From assembly GCA_951799445.1 (NCBI GenBank), contig OX637289.1, positions 26,784,245 to 26,848,244 of the forward strand: 64,000 bases of DNA. Reading direction: 5' to 3'. Below the pieces are notes generated by a model. The model was not told the DNA's origin. It made no database searches and saw only the letters and a list, made by a program, of their open reading frames with translations. The first letter of the stretch is position 1. Each line of letters opens with the position of its first letter. The DNA comes from Pseudisothecium myosuroides (taxonomy: Eukaryota; Streptophyta; Bryopsida; Hypnales; Lembophyllaceae). Shown here one piece after another: positions 23,775 through 36,442 of this stretch. Made by a program: the position numbers and the translations under genes.

Positions 23775-26753
23775 TAGATGAACAGTGGAGCCTCTACGTG
23801 CCCTCTGTTTGCTGGTGAATGTTAGGAGGGACTGTGAGGCACAGTGGCGGAAATCTGTCTGAGGGAGTTGGAATCTTGCAAAATATCGCCAAAAAAAGAA
23901 GCCTTGAATGTCACTATCCTCTGAGAAGATGCAAGCAGGAATTTCCTCCCCCTCCCCCTTTTGAAAAATCCAAAGCCATTGATATCGATTTACTTCCCCC
24001 CCTCTAGTTCCATTGATCTCCAATTAAAAAAGAAGACGGTTGTCGTTGATTACCATCGTGAGAGATGATCGGATGCATGCATATATAGTACCTCAAAAGA
24101 CATATGCACTACTTTAAATGTATGGTTAGAGTTTTTTGTTAGTATTCATTGTTGTCAGTTATGTTTTGATACTACTTCAATCAATTTTTTAATGCTACAA
24201 AGGAAACAACAAAAAGAGAGATCAAGCAAGCAATCAAGCCATTCTTCACCTCTGGTTAGATCTCAAAGGTATGTTTTTGATTTCCACTCCTCATTGAATC
24301 TCCATCAAATACAAAATTTGTATATATAATTTAAAAAAAAAATTATAATATATATGCTTTTGCTGGATTGGGTGTTAGAACATTGTTGTTCTTTTTTTAA
24401 TATTTGGAAAATATTATGTGTAGACATCGAAGGACAACATAAATGAGGAGCACTTCATTTGGTATTGCGTAGCAATATAATCCATAGAATTTATCAATTT
24501 TTAAGTGCTCTTGGAATTCACCAAATTGTTTATAAATTCTAGGGTTTGCAAGAGTATGTGATTAATTGGCCAATTATAGAAATAGTCTCAACATTGCCAT
24601 TGTAAAAAATAAACTTAAATTGCCTTGTTGACGTTGTTGTTGTTTGGAGAGTGCAGGAATGCAATTGAAGGTACTTCAGCATAAGCACTCCAAAGGTTGG
24701 CAATACGTCCTATAGAATTTATTAGAATTCAAGTGCTCCAAGAATTCTTGAGATTCTTTATAAATTCTAGGGCTTGCAAGTGTGTGTGTGTGTGATATTG
24801 AAGTAGAGACAAGGGCATAATTGAGGCACATTTTTTGAGGTTAGTTGTCAAGTTCCGTTCTTGTAGTCAATAGTTTACATCTTTATTTCAACCTCGCAAA
24901 TGCATGTATTTTCCAACTTGTAGGTGGTTTGCACTTATGTCTTAATTTTCAAGTTCCGTTAGAAAGGAATTTCCTGTTTACAAAGATTGAATGAAGATTT
25001 GTATATAAACATTTCTTATAAGAGCCTTTGCAGGTTCATTGCACCTCATATTTTGTTACAATTTGCAGATTTGAGTAGCACAAGTTTTGTGGAATGAAAT
25101 TTGTTGTTTATAGATACTCAAATCATAATTGCAAAGATGGAATGAGATTTTGTATTAGAGTGTATTCAAAATCTGAATGCTGAAATTTTATGATAGTTGT
25201 ATAATTAATAATTTTTAAATGTTGCAGGAAAGAGGCAAAATGGGACAAAGAAGAAAAAGGAGACATGAAATTGAAGACAAGGTTGTTGAAGAGATTATTT
25301 AGGATTTAGGAGTTAGGACTTAATGTAAAAATATTACATTCAATAGAAAAATGGGTAGCTTATACCTTTGAGAATTTGTGTAAATTTTTTACAACCAATG
25401 GAAAATTGACACGTGTACCCTTCTTGTAATCATTTATGTTTTTTATTGTTTTTGATATGGTTTGATACTATCACCTCAAAAGAGGCAGTAATTGCCTGTA
25501 CAATATACCTCCTTATATGTCACATTTTGTTTTTGGTGCGTTGGAACCTCCTTTCACTTGGCAATGATAAAATATGAAAATTGGACCAGTCTAATAATAG
25601 TAACTAGGCACAATAGCAAAAAGTGGCGGTTTAGGGGATATCCACCTTATGGCATTGATTCTCACATTTGGAAAACGACGTTCTAAATCCTATCTACAAC
25701 CGCACTCACTCTGCACAACACAATAGGGTTGGAGTGGAATGGGGATGTGGAGTCCGACTAATCAATAAATTAATATTGTTGTTTATTTAGGATAGGACAT
25801 CATGGACACACTAGTTTTGTTATTTATCACACAACAATGTAAAATTTTGACTTCATATTCAGAATTAGAGACTACCAATTACCTAGGAAAGGGTAAGAAA
25901 CAAAAAATTAATCAAAAATCAAATAGGTGGTAGGTTTTAACCATGAAAGGATGAGAGTATGACTACTTTTTCAAACCTTGAAGTCCTTCAACTTTCTATA
26001 TGCTCCCATTTTACAACTAGATATGAATGAATTTTTTTATATTTATTTTCGAGATGTTTTCTATAAGTCATGAAAACTTTAGATTCTTTTCTAAAAAAAA
26101 TGAATTAGTGTGAATTTTTTAATGAACTATGACATGTCTTCTATGACATGTCACATATAATTCATAAAAAATCCAATATATGTTTAAAAGATCTAAATTT
26201 TTTCCATAGGTGTATAATATAGTGTAAAATACCTTGGTGCAAATTTTCTTACCACATGATTCTAAAATTAAAAAATCAATACTCTGTGGTATTAGGTCCA
26301 AAGGTCAAATTGCATATAATGTTAAAATTTAGGAAATTTAATAATATTAAAATTGGCATAAGAACTAGACTTGATAAATTTTTAAGTCATAAGTTGGTTC
26401 CAAATTCAAAAAACATCATTTGTATGGCTTAAATTTAGATTCACAAAAGCAGTACAAATTTTCAAAATACACAACAGTGTGATCTATGGATTTGCCAATC
26501 TCTTTGTAGAAGAGTAAAAAAATATTACAAAAAAGGACATACAACATCTCTTATTGAAATTGGATTTAAAGAACTTCCCTAAAAAATTTGAATGCAAAAA
26601 CATTTTTTTCCACCCTTAAGGACAAAGGACACAAAATGTCCTCTCAAGTGCTTGAGGATTAACATAGAGACCACAAACTCTTTTGCCAATCGAAGTGAGG
26701 AAGTTGGTTTCTGTAATCAATTTTTGAATGCAAATGAATCAAGTTTCATTGTA
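23775..26753. other. AT-rich intergenic DNA, no gene seen
   Basis: No gene is supported. Two imperfect direct repeats of about 70 bp (about 24481-24556 and 24714-24785) share TTTATAAATTCTAGGG-TTGCAAG. Short microsatellites of GT and AT type are present. Frames at 25492-25686 and 26119-26301 are isolated and resemble nothing. Confidence 0.4.
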
Positions 26754-26754
26754 C

Positions 26755-27000
26755 CTAGTGTGCCTTGTGCCGTTGCCATAATCAAAATAAATATAAAAAT
26801 ATTCTTTTAGTTTTTTAATTCATTTAATTTTGAAGTTCAATAACTTTCACATCATAGGTTCAAATGCCACAAAATTTAAAAAGCCTTCCTTCTAGAAAGC
26901 TTTCCAACACTACCAAAAATGCAGCTGAAAGACGCACAATCCAGGAGATCTCACTATAACAAACAAACAAAACAAAATTAACAAACAAACAAACAACTTC
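26755..27000 (-). repeat. Dispersed repeat, copy A
   Basis: Reverse-complemented, this matches 49990-50223 along its length: a TTTGTTTGTTTGTTA start, GTTGAGATCTC-type phrase, GTGGCA, GAAAGTTAT, and an end reading GGCAACGGCACAAGGCACAC-TAG. No terminal inverted repeat or coding frame is evident, so the class is unknown. Confidence 0.6.
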
Positions 27001-27897
27001 ATTTTAAGGTATAAGATTTAAGATATAGATAATTGTAATTGTATTTTTTTTTCTTTTTGTAAAAAGAAGGTTTTCAATTTTGACCCTTTATGGACTAAAG
27101 AGACCACTTTTGGTATTTAGAAATTTTGCATGAAATCTTTAGGATGGATGCTAATCATTCCAATCTATGTATGCAACCTTCTTTTACATCATTCAAATAA
27201 ATATTGCAAAAATTGCAAGTTTTTAAATAAATTTCAATGTCAAGTTAGGTAGCTAAAAAAATATTCTTAAATAAGATTAATTAAATTTATTTGATTGTTC
27301 AAATTGATACCTATACAAAAACATCTTAAGTAAACCTTTCAATTCCAAATAATGAGACGTGAGTTGTGAGGAGTTTTATTTTGAGGACAACCAAGGTAGA
27401 AAAAAATATAAAGTTGTTTTTAATTCAATTTTGAAAATTTCCAAAAAAACAATGAAAACATAGGATGTACTATGTTGCTTACAAAAAACTTTTCACTAGT
27501 GGGATTTACAATTCTCAATTGCTTGTCAATATCATAAACAATTTAGTTTTATTTTCATTAAGTAACCCCTCCACTTTATCATTTTTTAAAGATGAATATG
27601 AAAAAAAATTGGTTAAATATTTTTCCATGTATTAACTAAAACAACTATGGGATATACACATTTTTTTCTTAAAATCTTGAAAGACAAAAATTCACCTTAT
27701 ATATATACAATTTTTGAACTTTAAGCTCATTGAACTTGCAATGGGTCAAGATTTTCAGTAAAATTTGGGTAGGATGTACTTGAACAAGTTAACTAAAAAA
27801 ATCCTACAATTGAATTTGTTACAAAGATTTTAGCCATACTTTAGGTACAAATATTTTGAAGCAATTTGGGACTTCAAACACTGTAGTCCTTTAGGTA
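27001..27897. other. AT-rich DNA with TTAA-element remnants
   Basis: No gene is seen. Around 27350-27600, phrases such as GAGTTGTGAGGAGTTTTATTT and TTCAATTTTGAAAATTT resemble the interior of the TTAA-bounded elements, indicating a very old copy. Confidence 0.35.
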
Positions 27898-29085
27898 TTT
27901 ACCTCTAAAGGACCAAATAACATTTTTTGGCAACATAGCGTTTGTGAGTTGTGACATCCATTTACAAACAAAATTTCTTGTTTTTTCTTTGAATTTTTCA
28001 CACAACATGTGGTTGAGGAGTAGCTTTAAGGTGCAATAATTTTCATAACTTTTCACTTCATGGTTAAAAAGTTATTGTATAATATGCAGTTTTCTTCTTA
28101 ACATGGCCAATCCGGGCAGCTAAGCAAAATCACTTTTTTTTTAAAATAAAAATTTGAAATGGGTTTTATAGATTTATATATATGCATGTCAAAAGCTTTT
28201 GAATCATTTGGTTTCAATTATTGAGATTAAAGTTATGAGGAGTTTTAGTTTACTTGGTAGTTATATTATCTCACTTCTTAGATAAACTTTGAAGTCCTTT
28301 ATTTTTAAAATTTTTAAAATTTTGGAAAAAAATTAAATAATAGGATGTAGATTGTTTATTAGCCCCTCTGTCCCAAAATGATCTTCAACTATTGGCCTTA
28401 ATGTTTTGTCCCAAAGTGATCTTCCTATTGCACTTTGTAACATTGTGAATCGGTCAGATTTGGCTTTTGATTGCTATTTGGGACCAACAAAACAACTAGT
28501 TCCCCCTCCATCCATGCAATCATCAATCAAAAGTCAAATAAAATGATTAATGGGGTCAATCAACATTGTTTGTTCTTATTTTTTGCATTTCTTTGAGTAT
28601 TACCCAACTGAAGGAGATGAAGCTCTAGGAGGCGAACAAAAGGCCACATATGGGCTTGGGCATATACAAAATGCCTATAAAATGCCAACCTCATACTCAA
28701 TAATTAATTGATCAGTGGTGATCCTTAAAAATGCCCAAAAAATTATACTTTTTAATATTTCAAAACTACACTTTGAAAAGGGCTTTGAAAATCAAAGTTT
28801 CTAGAATGCTAGGAATACACAACTCTACTTATAGCCCCAAAGGATTTTTTAAATGTTATTTTAAACCTTAATCTGAAATATTAACAAGAAGATCATTTTA
28901 GGATGGAAGTAGTACATCATTACAACCATCAAGATTGGAATTTTTCAATTTCATAACTAAATTCTTGACAATTTTATTAGTATTTTAAATCATTCTCCAC
29001 TTCTTTCTAATTATTATTTTTTTCAAGTATGAGTATGATATATTTTAAATTTTAAATTTTAATATGTATTTCCAACTTATTTCTT
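27898..29085 (+). mobile_element. TTAA-family element copy split by a Stowaway-like insertion
   Basis: It starts with TTTACCTCTAAAGGACC and follows the 61752-62685 element. Examples are TAAAAATTTGAAATGGGTTT at about 28146, ATGAGGAGTTTTAGTTT, and after the insertion ATTTTTCAATTTCATAACTA. Homology fades near 29085, so the right end is lost. The insertion at 28362-28912 splits the phrase TGTTTATTACA, which is intact at the corresponding place in the other copy. Confidence 0.7.
28362..28912. mobile_element. 551-bp Stowaway-like MITE, TA target duplication
   Basis: A 25-bp terminal inverted repeat (GCCCCTCTGTCCCAAAATGA on the left, the inverse of TCATTTTAGGATGGAAGTAG on the right) is flanked by TA at 28360-28361 and 28913-28914. 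The same family occurs at 791-982. The uninterrupted relative near 62205 supplies the empty site, so insertion at TA is directly supported. No transposase is coded. Confidence 0.8.
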
Positions 29086-31374
29086 CAGTATATTATAGAT
29101 AGAAAGTTGCAAGTTGTGGGATCTACACATTTTGGGATAAAAAATTTAAAAGATGGAATCTAACCATTTGGGAAGAGTTGAAAATAATTCCTTTTGAAAT
29201 CCAAGCATCAAGATCTTGCAATAAGTGTAGTTTCTTACTCTGAAATTTTAGAAAGGAGTACTCTAACAAATCAACTAAATGGTGATTCTACAATTGGATT
29301 TGTTAAAAATTAAATATAGATGAAAATTTTAGCCTTGCTTTCCAGTAGACTAGTATTTTGAAGTAGTTTTGGGCCTCTAAAAATAACAAAACTTTAGAGA
29401 TTATTAAGAAAAAGAGAAAAATAGGAAAGAAAGAAGAAACACAATGCTCAAGAAATTGCAACTCAAATTAGGTCCCAGTGGAGGGGCAAGAGGTTTTGCA
29501 AGTTTCCATCTGGGAGGACAAACTTTTGGAGCAGAAACATGATCTTTAAGACTTTAAGACTCCAAGTAGAGTTGACAATGTTTGAATAATTTTTGTGTAT
29601 TGATAACCATATATTACATGTGTAAGTTTAAATATGCCCCATATTATCACTAATATTTTATATAATAAAATAAGGAATTTAAAATAAGAATCACTTAATT
29701 TTTATTATTATTGATAAAGTTTAAAATTTTATTAATGAATATTTTGTAGCAAGTTTGAAATGCAAAAATTCTAGTTACTTGATAAGAAATGTAGGTTTTA
29801 TTTTCACTTGCACTAAATTTTTTAATTTTTTAATACTATTAATAATAGTAAGAAAATCTTAGGATACTTCTATTCTAAAATTTATAGAATATTTGTACGA
29901 AATAATTTTCAAAACATGTCCAATAAAATGTTGGACAATTATCAAATTCTTCATGCAAAATTTGATTGGATGAAATAACAATTTCAAGTAGTCTAAGTCA
30001 TTCTTTCTGTCCATTATCTGTTTTTTTAACACCTCGACCTCTAGATGTTAACCTCTTAAAGACACCAAATGTTCAAATTTTGATCAATGGATGAATGTTA
30101 ATAGATCCCAAGTACACAAAAATGCATTTTTTCATCCATCATTTTTTTTGAAGATTCTTGCATTAGTTCTCTTAACATTTGTGTAATTTAGATTTTGAAG
30201 ACTTTCCTTTGCAAACATTCTATAAACCAAAGTATACTATAAGGTCTAGCCTCAAAAAATAAACTATTTTAGTTGAAAAATTGACCCTTCAAAAATGACT
30301 TAAAATGAAAAATAAAAATAATAATCTCCTATGATTAGAACTTAACATTTTGAACTTAAGGAAAAAAAATTCTTGTGAAAATCAAAAATATTCAATTTAC
30401 AATCAATTTTAGAAGGAATTTTCAATTTTTTTCTTCAAAATTTATTGGTTTGTATCAAAGTTTGTGTAATAGTTGATCTAATTGTATAGATGTGATCTAC
30501 AAATCATATTTTGCAACTATTGTTTGAGAGCCATCTTTAAATTATTTGTCTAAAGTTCACTTTATAATACATCTTCACAATTTTGAAAATTTGGACTACC
30601 TGTGGTTTTTAAAGAATTAAGCCTAATTTTCAAAATTTTATTAATGAGGAAAATTGATATATAACAAGGACAATGACATTTAGGGGGAAATTTCAGATTT
30701 AGTTTTTAAACTAATTAGAGCAAATTGTACAAATACAACTTACACTTCATGATTTTTTCAATCATTATTTACACATTTCTAAAATATATTACTCTAAAAT
30801 GTATTGTGAAACACAATTCTACACTTTGAAGCATAGCACATGTTAAGTTTCATAGATACAACACTAGTAAATAGTATACTCTTTTTTTTAAGAGGTGTGC
30901 AATTGGGAAGATGAAAACAAGGATGACACTTTTTTTTTAAAATTTCACCTTGTTTTCCCACTCGCACCTCATCAAATGAATGAAAAATTTAATTTTTAAT
31001 AGAGACAACACAATTTTTTTTATATTAGATAAAACATATAGAACTAACTATTTTTTTAATGCTTAAAACAATACAATGATTTAGGAGCACAAGTTAGTAA
31101 ATGAATTTGAAGAAAAGAATTCTCTTAGTAACATTCAATTTGCAATTGAAATTTTTTACCCACCTTTCCACCAAACGACTGGACTATAGTAGTGTGACAT
31201 GATCTTCATGTTTTATTAACTAATTGAGGTCAAAATCGAATTTTGATATAAGGTTAAGAAACAAATAGTGAAATTTGTAGACTATAAGTAAGAGTTGTGT
31301 CAAAAACTTCACTAATAAAGGCCTAGTGTTGGAAGGTTTTTGAATTGGTGGCCAATCATCAAAAGCAAATAGAT
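29086..31374. other. Very AT-rich intergenic DNA, no gene seen
   Basis: No coding region, element end or structured repeat could be supported here. Confidence 0.4.
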
Positions 31375-31663
31375 GAACCACTGCGTTACCTTGAACTATT
31401 AACAATATAATAAAACATGTTACTCAAGCAAAGAAATGAACCACTACCTTGAACCGTTACCAACACAATTAAAACAAGTTACACAAGCAAATAAAAGAAC
31501 CACTACCTTGAATTGTTAACAACACAGTTAAAACACGTTACACAAGCAAATAAATGAACCACCACCTTGAACCGTTAACAACACAATTAAAACATGTTAC
31601 ACAAGCAAATAAATGAACCACTACCTGAAATTGTTAACAATACAATTAAAACACGTTACACAA
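31375..31663. repeat. 59-bp tandem repeat, about five copies
   Basis: Units begin with GAACCACTACCTTGAA at 31375, 31438, 31497, 31556 and 31615 (spacings 63, 59, 59, 59). Each contains GTTAACAACACAATTAAAAC and ends with TTACACAAGCAAATAAAT; the last copy breaks off after TTACACAA. It ends shortly before a run of TTAAA-rich sequence. Units differ by a few substitutions. It encodes nothing recognisable. Confidence 0.9.
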
Positions 31664-32640
31664 AGGCCACTTCCATGCATGCATATTATTATTTAATATT
31701 AATTATATTAAATAAAATTATAATAATTAAACCATTTCCTTGTCCATAATCGTCTTAACTTTGACAAGACATGTGATACTTCGTTCACTAGGAATATATT
31801 GGATGATTTGTGAAATAATTACATGATTACAAAACTGAAACCATCTTTAATCCATGTAAACGTAAACCAACCATTTGGATGATTTTTTTTAAATTAAAAA
31901 AATTAAATTAAATTAAATTAATTTTGTCATTGTAAAGACTATGACCAAGTCACACTACTGTTCTTCCCCCAAAGCCCAAAACTCAAAATTCATCAACCCT
32001 AGTAACTTGCAAGTTAGACCGTTGAATCTCCAATGACCATAACAGGTTTTAGCCATGCTACGGGGTCCCCGTTTGCTCCCTCCATTTTAGGGACTGCTGT
32101 AGCGTTACAATTGGGAGTGTGCCTGACAACACTATAGAATAGGAGACAACATCCAATCCTGAATTCAAAATTCAACCAAAGTCACAGCAAAAGAAGGTAT
32201 CTTTGTAAAGTTATACCTTTAGGTTGAGGAACCTCAGGAGCCAGTACACAATGTTACAGTGTGGCTTCCCAAACTGTCAAACCCCAAACGAAGGAAGGAG
32301 GGAGGAAAGCAAGACCAGGGCACTCCAATACAGTCCTGTTGTGCGCAGTGGGGGCACCAACGAGGGGCACCCGTCCACAGTGCTTCCCCGGCTAGCTAGG
32401 GCTCCAGGTTTGACTGCTTTTTGACTGCCCTTTGGGCGTGGAAGTCTACATTATACGAAGAGTGACCGAGGTGGAAGAAAGGTCAGTAAAGGTCGCGTGA
32501 CGGGAGAAACCATTCATTGACTCGCTCGACGAATCCTTGGCAGCCGCCACGCCGAGGCGAGTCTTCCCCAAGTCGCCGAGTGAAGATCGAAGCAACACAT
32601 GCTTGAATGGAACTTTTCAACGCAGTCTCAGGCTCAGAGA
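31664..32640. other. Distal upstream region of the DAHP synthase gene
   Basis: Base composition rises in G and C from about 32040 toward the promoter. The short frame 32224-32424 is not convincing as a gene. It probably contains regulatory sequence, but I cannot assign individual sites. Confidence 0.3.
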
Positions 32641-32652
32641 TGGATGGGGGCC

Positions 32653-32659
32653 ATATATA
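32653..32659 (+). promoter_or_regulatory. TATA box of the DAHP synthase gene
   Basis: CCATATATAAACC is an excellent TATA element at the start of a sharply less AT-rich region leading into the gene. Transcription would be expected to begin near 32680-32690, leaving a leader of about 550 bp before splicing. Confidence 0.6.
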
Positions 32660-32684
32660 AACCCGCCCGGCGCGCTGGGTTCAG

Positions 32685-33239
32685 TAGCAGCAGGAATATC
32701 GATTCTGCACACCGTACCTTGCAGCATTCGCCACTTAACTTCGATTGCCCAACTTAGGATTGATCAGTTCAGTTCGTTCCTTGCCGAGTTTTCAAGTTTG
32801 TCGCAGCAGGGGATCAGGTTTATTGCACCAAAATCGTAGCTTGTGGAAGTTGTCGGTGAACTGCTGCAGAAGTGCGAAGTGATCCCATCAACAGGGTAAG
32901 CTAGCTAGCTAGTTACAAGTTTTTAGTACTTTTGATTGATTCATATTAGGTGTTGCGGATGAATGGGGTGACATGTACAGGCTTGAAGTTCTTTAACCGA
33001 CTAGCTAACCGTTGTTATCGTCCCGTTTCATTCGAGGAAATTCTGTCTAATTTGTTAATTAATGATTCCGACGCCAAACGCATGGTTGAGTGACTATCAT
33101 TGAATTAGCGGCAAGAAAAGTATGGGGGGCGATCAGGAGGTGGAACCACTATATTGACAATGAAATCGGCGTTGGTGTGCATGAACGCAGAGAGAAGAGA
33201 TTGAGAATTCGTGCTTAAGTCTGCAAGAGTAGCGCAACA
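32685..33239 (+). other. 5' leader of the DAHP synthase gene, with probable intron
   Basis: A strong donor, CAGG|GTAAGC, lies at 32896 and is followed by intron-like AT-rich DNA. Acceptor candidates are after TCTGCAAG near 33227 or after ACGCAG at 33190, just before the start codon at 33240. Leader introns are common in highly expressed plant genes. The exact acceptor cannot be decided by eye. Confidence 0.45.
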
Positions 33240-35185
33240 ATGGCCCTTTTGAGCCGCTCTCTGGTTGTTGCGCCACGGACGGAAAGCGCACCGTTGGGGA
33301 GTAGTGGTGGGGCTTTCTCGGGGGAGACCGCCTCCATCAAATTGCAGGAATTGAGACAGCCGCGAACTCTACGTCGCAAAAATGGCGTTGCCAGAGCGGT
33401 TCACGCTGCGGAGCCTCTGAATGCCGCCATCAAGAGCGCCGTGAAAACAGTAGTCAAGAGCGCAGAACTAGGTAATGAATTGGGATCGAACGGGTCTATT
33501 GATTGGAATTGATATAATTCTACTTGTTATTGAATGAATTTGGTATTATGAAACATGAAATCTTTTACAATATCTGGATCCCGGATTGACATGGATATGG
33601 TGATCAATGGCAGAAGGGGTGAATGCCCGTGACTGGTCTCCTGAAAGCTGGAAGAAGAAGGTGGCGCTCCAGCAGCCAAACTACCCTGATCTCGAGAAGC
33701 TGGCCGAGGTGGAAAAGACGCTCGCAAACTTGCCGCCCCTGGTGTTCGCCGGAGAAGCCAGGAGCTTGGAGGAGAAGCTTGCTGATGCAGCTATGGGAAA
33801 GGCCTTCTTGCTGCAAGGGGGAGATTGTGCCGAGAGCTTCAAGGAATTCAACGCCGTAAACATCAGGGACACGTTCCGCATCTTGTTGCAGATGGGCGCG
33901 GTGCTCATGTTCGGCGGTCAAATGCCAGTAGTCAAGGTAATAAATTGCCCCATCCTCGATCACCAATTGTCGAGTTTGATTGTTCGAATATATTGCTTTC
34001 ATTCTCTGGATCTGGACACATGGGTGTTGTCGCGATTTCAATATTCTTAAACATGGATCCCAATATTTTATTTTTGTTTTTGTGCAGGTTGGAAGAATGG
34101 CCGGGCAATTCGCCAAGCCGCGTTCCGCGGATACCGAGACCGTGAACGGCATGGAGCTTCCCAGCTACCGCGGCGACATCATCAACCAAGATCTCCCCAC
34201 TATGGCGGCTCGCGTCCCCGACCCAACTCTAATGGTACGCGCGTACAGCCAGGCCGCCGCCACCCTCAATCTCCTTCGCGCTTTCGCCACGGGCGGTTTC
34301 GCGGCCATGCAGCGCGTCACGCACTGGAACCTCGACTTCGCCGCGAACAGCGAGCAAGGCGAGAATTACCGTGAGCTCGCGCACCGCGTGGACGAAGCTT
34401 TAGGCTTTATGTCCGCGTGCGGCTTGACCCTGGATCATCCCTTGATGACCACCACCGAGTTTTACACTTCCCACGAATGCCTTTTACTCCCTTACGAGCA
34501 AGCCTTCACGCGCATCGACTCCACCTCGGGACAGTGGTACGACTGCTCCGCGCACATGGTGTGGATCGGGGAGCGCACCCGTCAACTCGACGGGGCCCAC
34601 ATCGAGTTTCTTCGTGGAGTGGCGAACCCACTCGGCGTGAAAGTGAGCGACAAGATGAAACCCGAAGATTTGGTGACGCTCTGCGAGACGATTAACCCCG
34701 CCAACAAGCCGGGACGCGTCACCGTGATTGTGCGAATGGGCGCAGCCAAGCTAAGGGAGAAGCTGCCGGCGCTGGTACGCGCTGTGCGGCAGTCGGGGTG
34801 CGTGGTGACGTGGGTGAGTGATCCCATGCACGGGAACACCATCAAGGCGCCGGGCTCGGGGACGAAGACGCGACCGTTTGACGCTATTTTGGAAGAGGTG
34901 AAGGCATTCTTCGACGTGCATGAGCAGGAAGGCACCCATGCTGGAGGGGTGCATTTGGAAATGACGGGACAGGATGTGACGGAATGTGTTGGTGGAGGGA
35001 ATAATGTGAGCTTTGAGGATTTGAGCTCGCGGTACCACACGCACTGCGACCCGAGGCTGAACGCGTCGCAGGCGCTGGAGCTTTCGTTCATCATCGCAGA
35101 ACGGCTGCGAAAGAGACGACTGGCGGACGGGAAAAACTCGTTGCTGCAATCCCTTGTTGCACAGATTGCCCATAATGTGTGCTAG
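33240..35185 (+). CDS. DHS: 3-deoxy-D-arabino-heptulosonate-7-phosphate synthase, class II, plastid
   Basis: Exons 33240-33471, 33614-33936 and 34088-35185 join into 550 residues, slightly longer than typical plant enzymes (about 525). It catalyses the first step of the shikimate pathway, condensing phosphoenolpyruvate and erythrose 4-phosphate, in the plastid. Residues 1 to about 75 are Ser/Ala/Arg-rich with almost no acidic start, as in a transit peptide. Class II landmarks follow: [11 protein letters not shown] (metal-binding Cys about 149), [27 protein letters not shown] (His about 433), [18 protein letters not shown] (Glu about 476) and [16 protein letters not shown] (Asp about 506). These are the four metal ligands of the family. 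The last exon, about two thirds of the protein, is intronless and strongly GC-rich, unlike the other genes here. Family identity is certain; the isoform is not. Confidence 0.97.
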
Positions 35186-36442
35186 CTAGCTACCCAATCT
35201 GGGATTCACGGACCCATGGATTCATTGATCCATATCCTCGTTCTTTCTAGCTAGTTAGTGCTCAATAATCATACCCATTCAACTCTTAGACAGTTGTCAA
35301 GATCGCTTCTAGTCTAGGCCAGGGTAGGCCAAGTACTGCGCCACGATTCATGTATATACCAATTAATTGTTTGCGGTTCCTCTGCACATACATGGGGATC
35401 CGCAGCGTAAAAGAAACCTCCATTCGGCACCTGATGTGACCAGAACTGCTTGCTTCGATTACCAACGATCAGAGTCTGTTTACCGACCTTTCCTTTGTTC
35501 GCAAATGGTTGACAGCAACTAAGAGAGGAATCAAGCCGCATTCCCACGATCAGAGTGTTGAACATTTGCTCATCCATCTGGCTAGGGCAGCACATGCAGT
35601 TTCCCTCCGATCCTTTCCCTCCCGATTGTTTCAGAAGGTGTGGCAGATGTAATATTTGCACAAATAAAGGTTCTACGGTGCTTGACTTTTCCAATGATTA
35701 AAGTTCGCATCATTCACGACCGTAGTACTACAAATTGGAGTGTACTTTTGGACTGATTTGCATCAGCGATCATGCATTCAGAGCAGTGCCAAGGCCTGTT
35801 CTTGACTGGATTTCCACAAAACACCACTTTTTTGATCACCGAGATTTCTGTCCGAATGATGACATGATTGCTGTTTCGTTGACCGAGCACTTCATCAAGG
35901 CATCAACGCGAATGATGTCAACAGCCAGTTGACCATGTCTGCTTCACATAACGACAGAACCTCTTTGGTTGGAAGGGAGACGGAACCTCTTTGGTTGGTT
36001 GGAAGGTTAACCTCTTACTTGAGAGAGGATTCAGTTGAACTCAATTGTTCCCAGGCAGCTGACAATTCCATTCTCAAGTCTTTAGTGTTCTTTTTGTGTT
36101 TTTTTCAAATTCTTTCGAGTCCAGGCATGAGATTAACCCTTGTAAGTACAATTGGGAACATGTTTAGGTTACCACAAAGTGAATTTTGAATTAATTTTTT
36201 TGAATGGATTCTTTGAAGTTTTGAAGATTTTTTTATTTTTTAAGATCAGGTATTACAATAAGTCTGTAATTTAATATGATAAAGTTCACACATATGGACT
36301 ATAATTTTGCACTTATCACACATTTGGAAATTTGACTCATATTATTCTCAATTTAGTCAAGTTTTGTTGTGGCAATTTGCTACTAGCAAGGAAGCAGAAC
36401 CAATGTAAAATTAATAATTGTTGGAGTTATGCCAACAAGATA
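35186..36442. other. 3' flank of the DAHP synthase gene
   Basis: The first few hundred bases should be 3' untranslated region. Frames at 35314-35694 (- strand) and 35735-36189 (+ strand) show no recognisable domain and lie in DNA that slides toward intergenic composition, so I do not call genes. A near-tandem GGAACCTCTTTGGTTGG motif repeats at about 35957 and 35981. Confidence 0.35.

Noticed and set aside
26940..27000. CAAA-rich run as a poly-A tail of a retroposed gene
   Set aside because: It is a simple AAAC microsatellite at the edge of the dispersed repeat; no upstream gene sequence is present.
31680..31735. ATTATTATTTAATATTAATTA tract as a replication origin or scaffold attachment site
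   Set aside because: AT-rich stretches of this type are everywhere in the window; nothing specific supports an origin.
33604..34152. 182-codon antisense frame over the DAHP synthase gene
   Set aside because: It overlaps exons and an intron of a certain gene on the other strand and has no recognisable domain; GC-rich coding DNA often yields such shadows.
34582..35173. Antisense frames opposite DAHP synthase exon 3
   Set aside because: These are shadows caused by C/G-ending codons; the sense frame carries all catalytic motifs.
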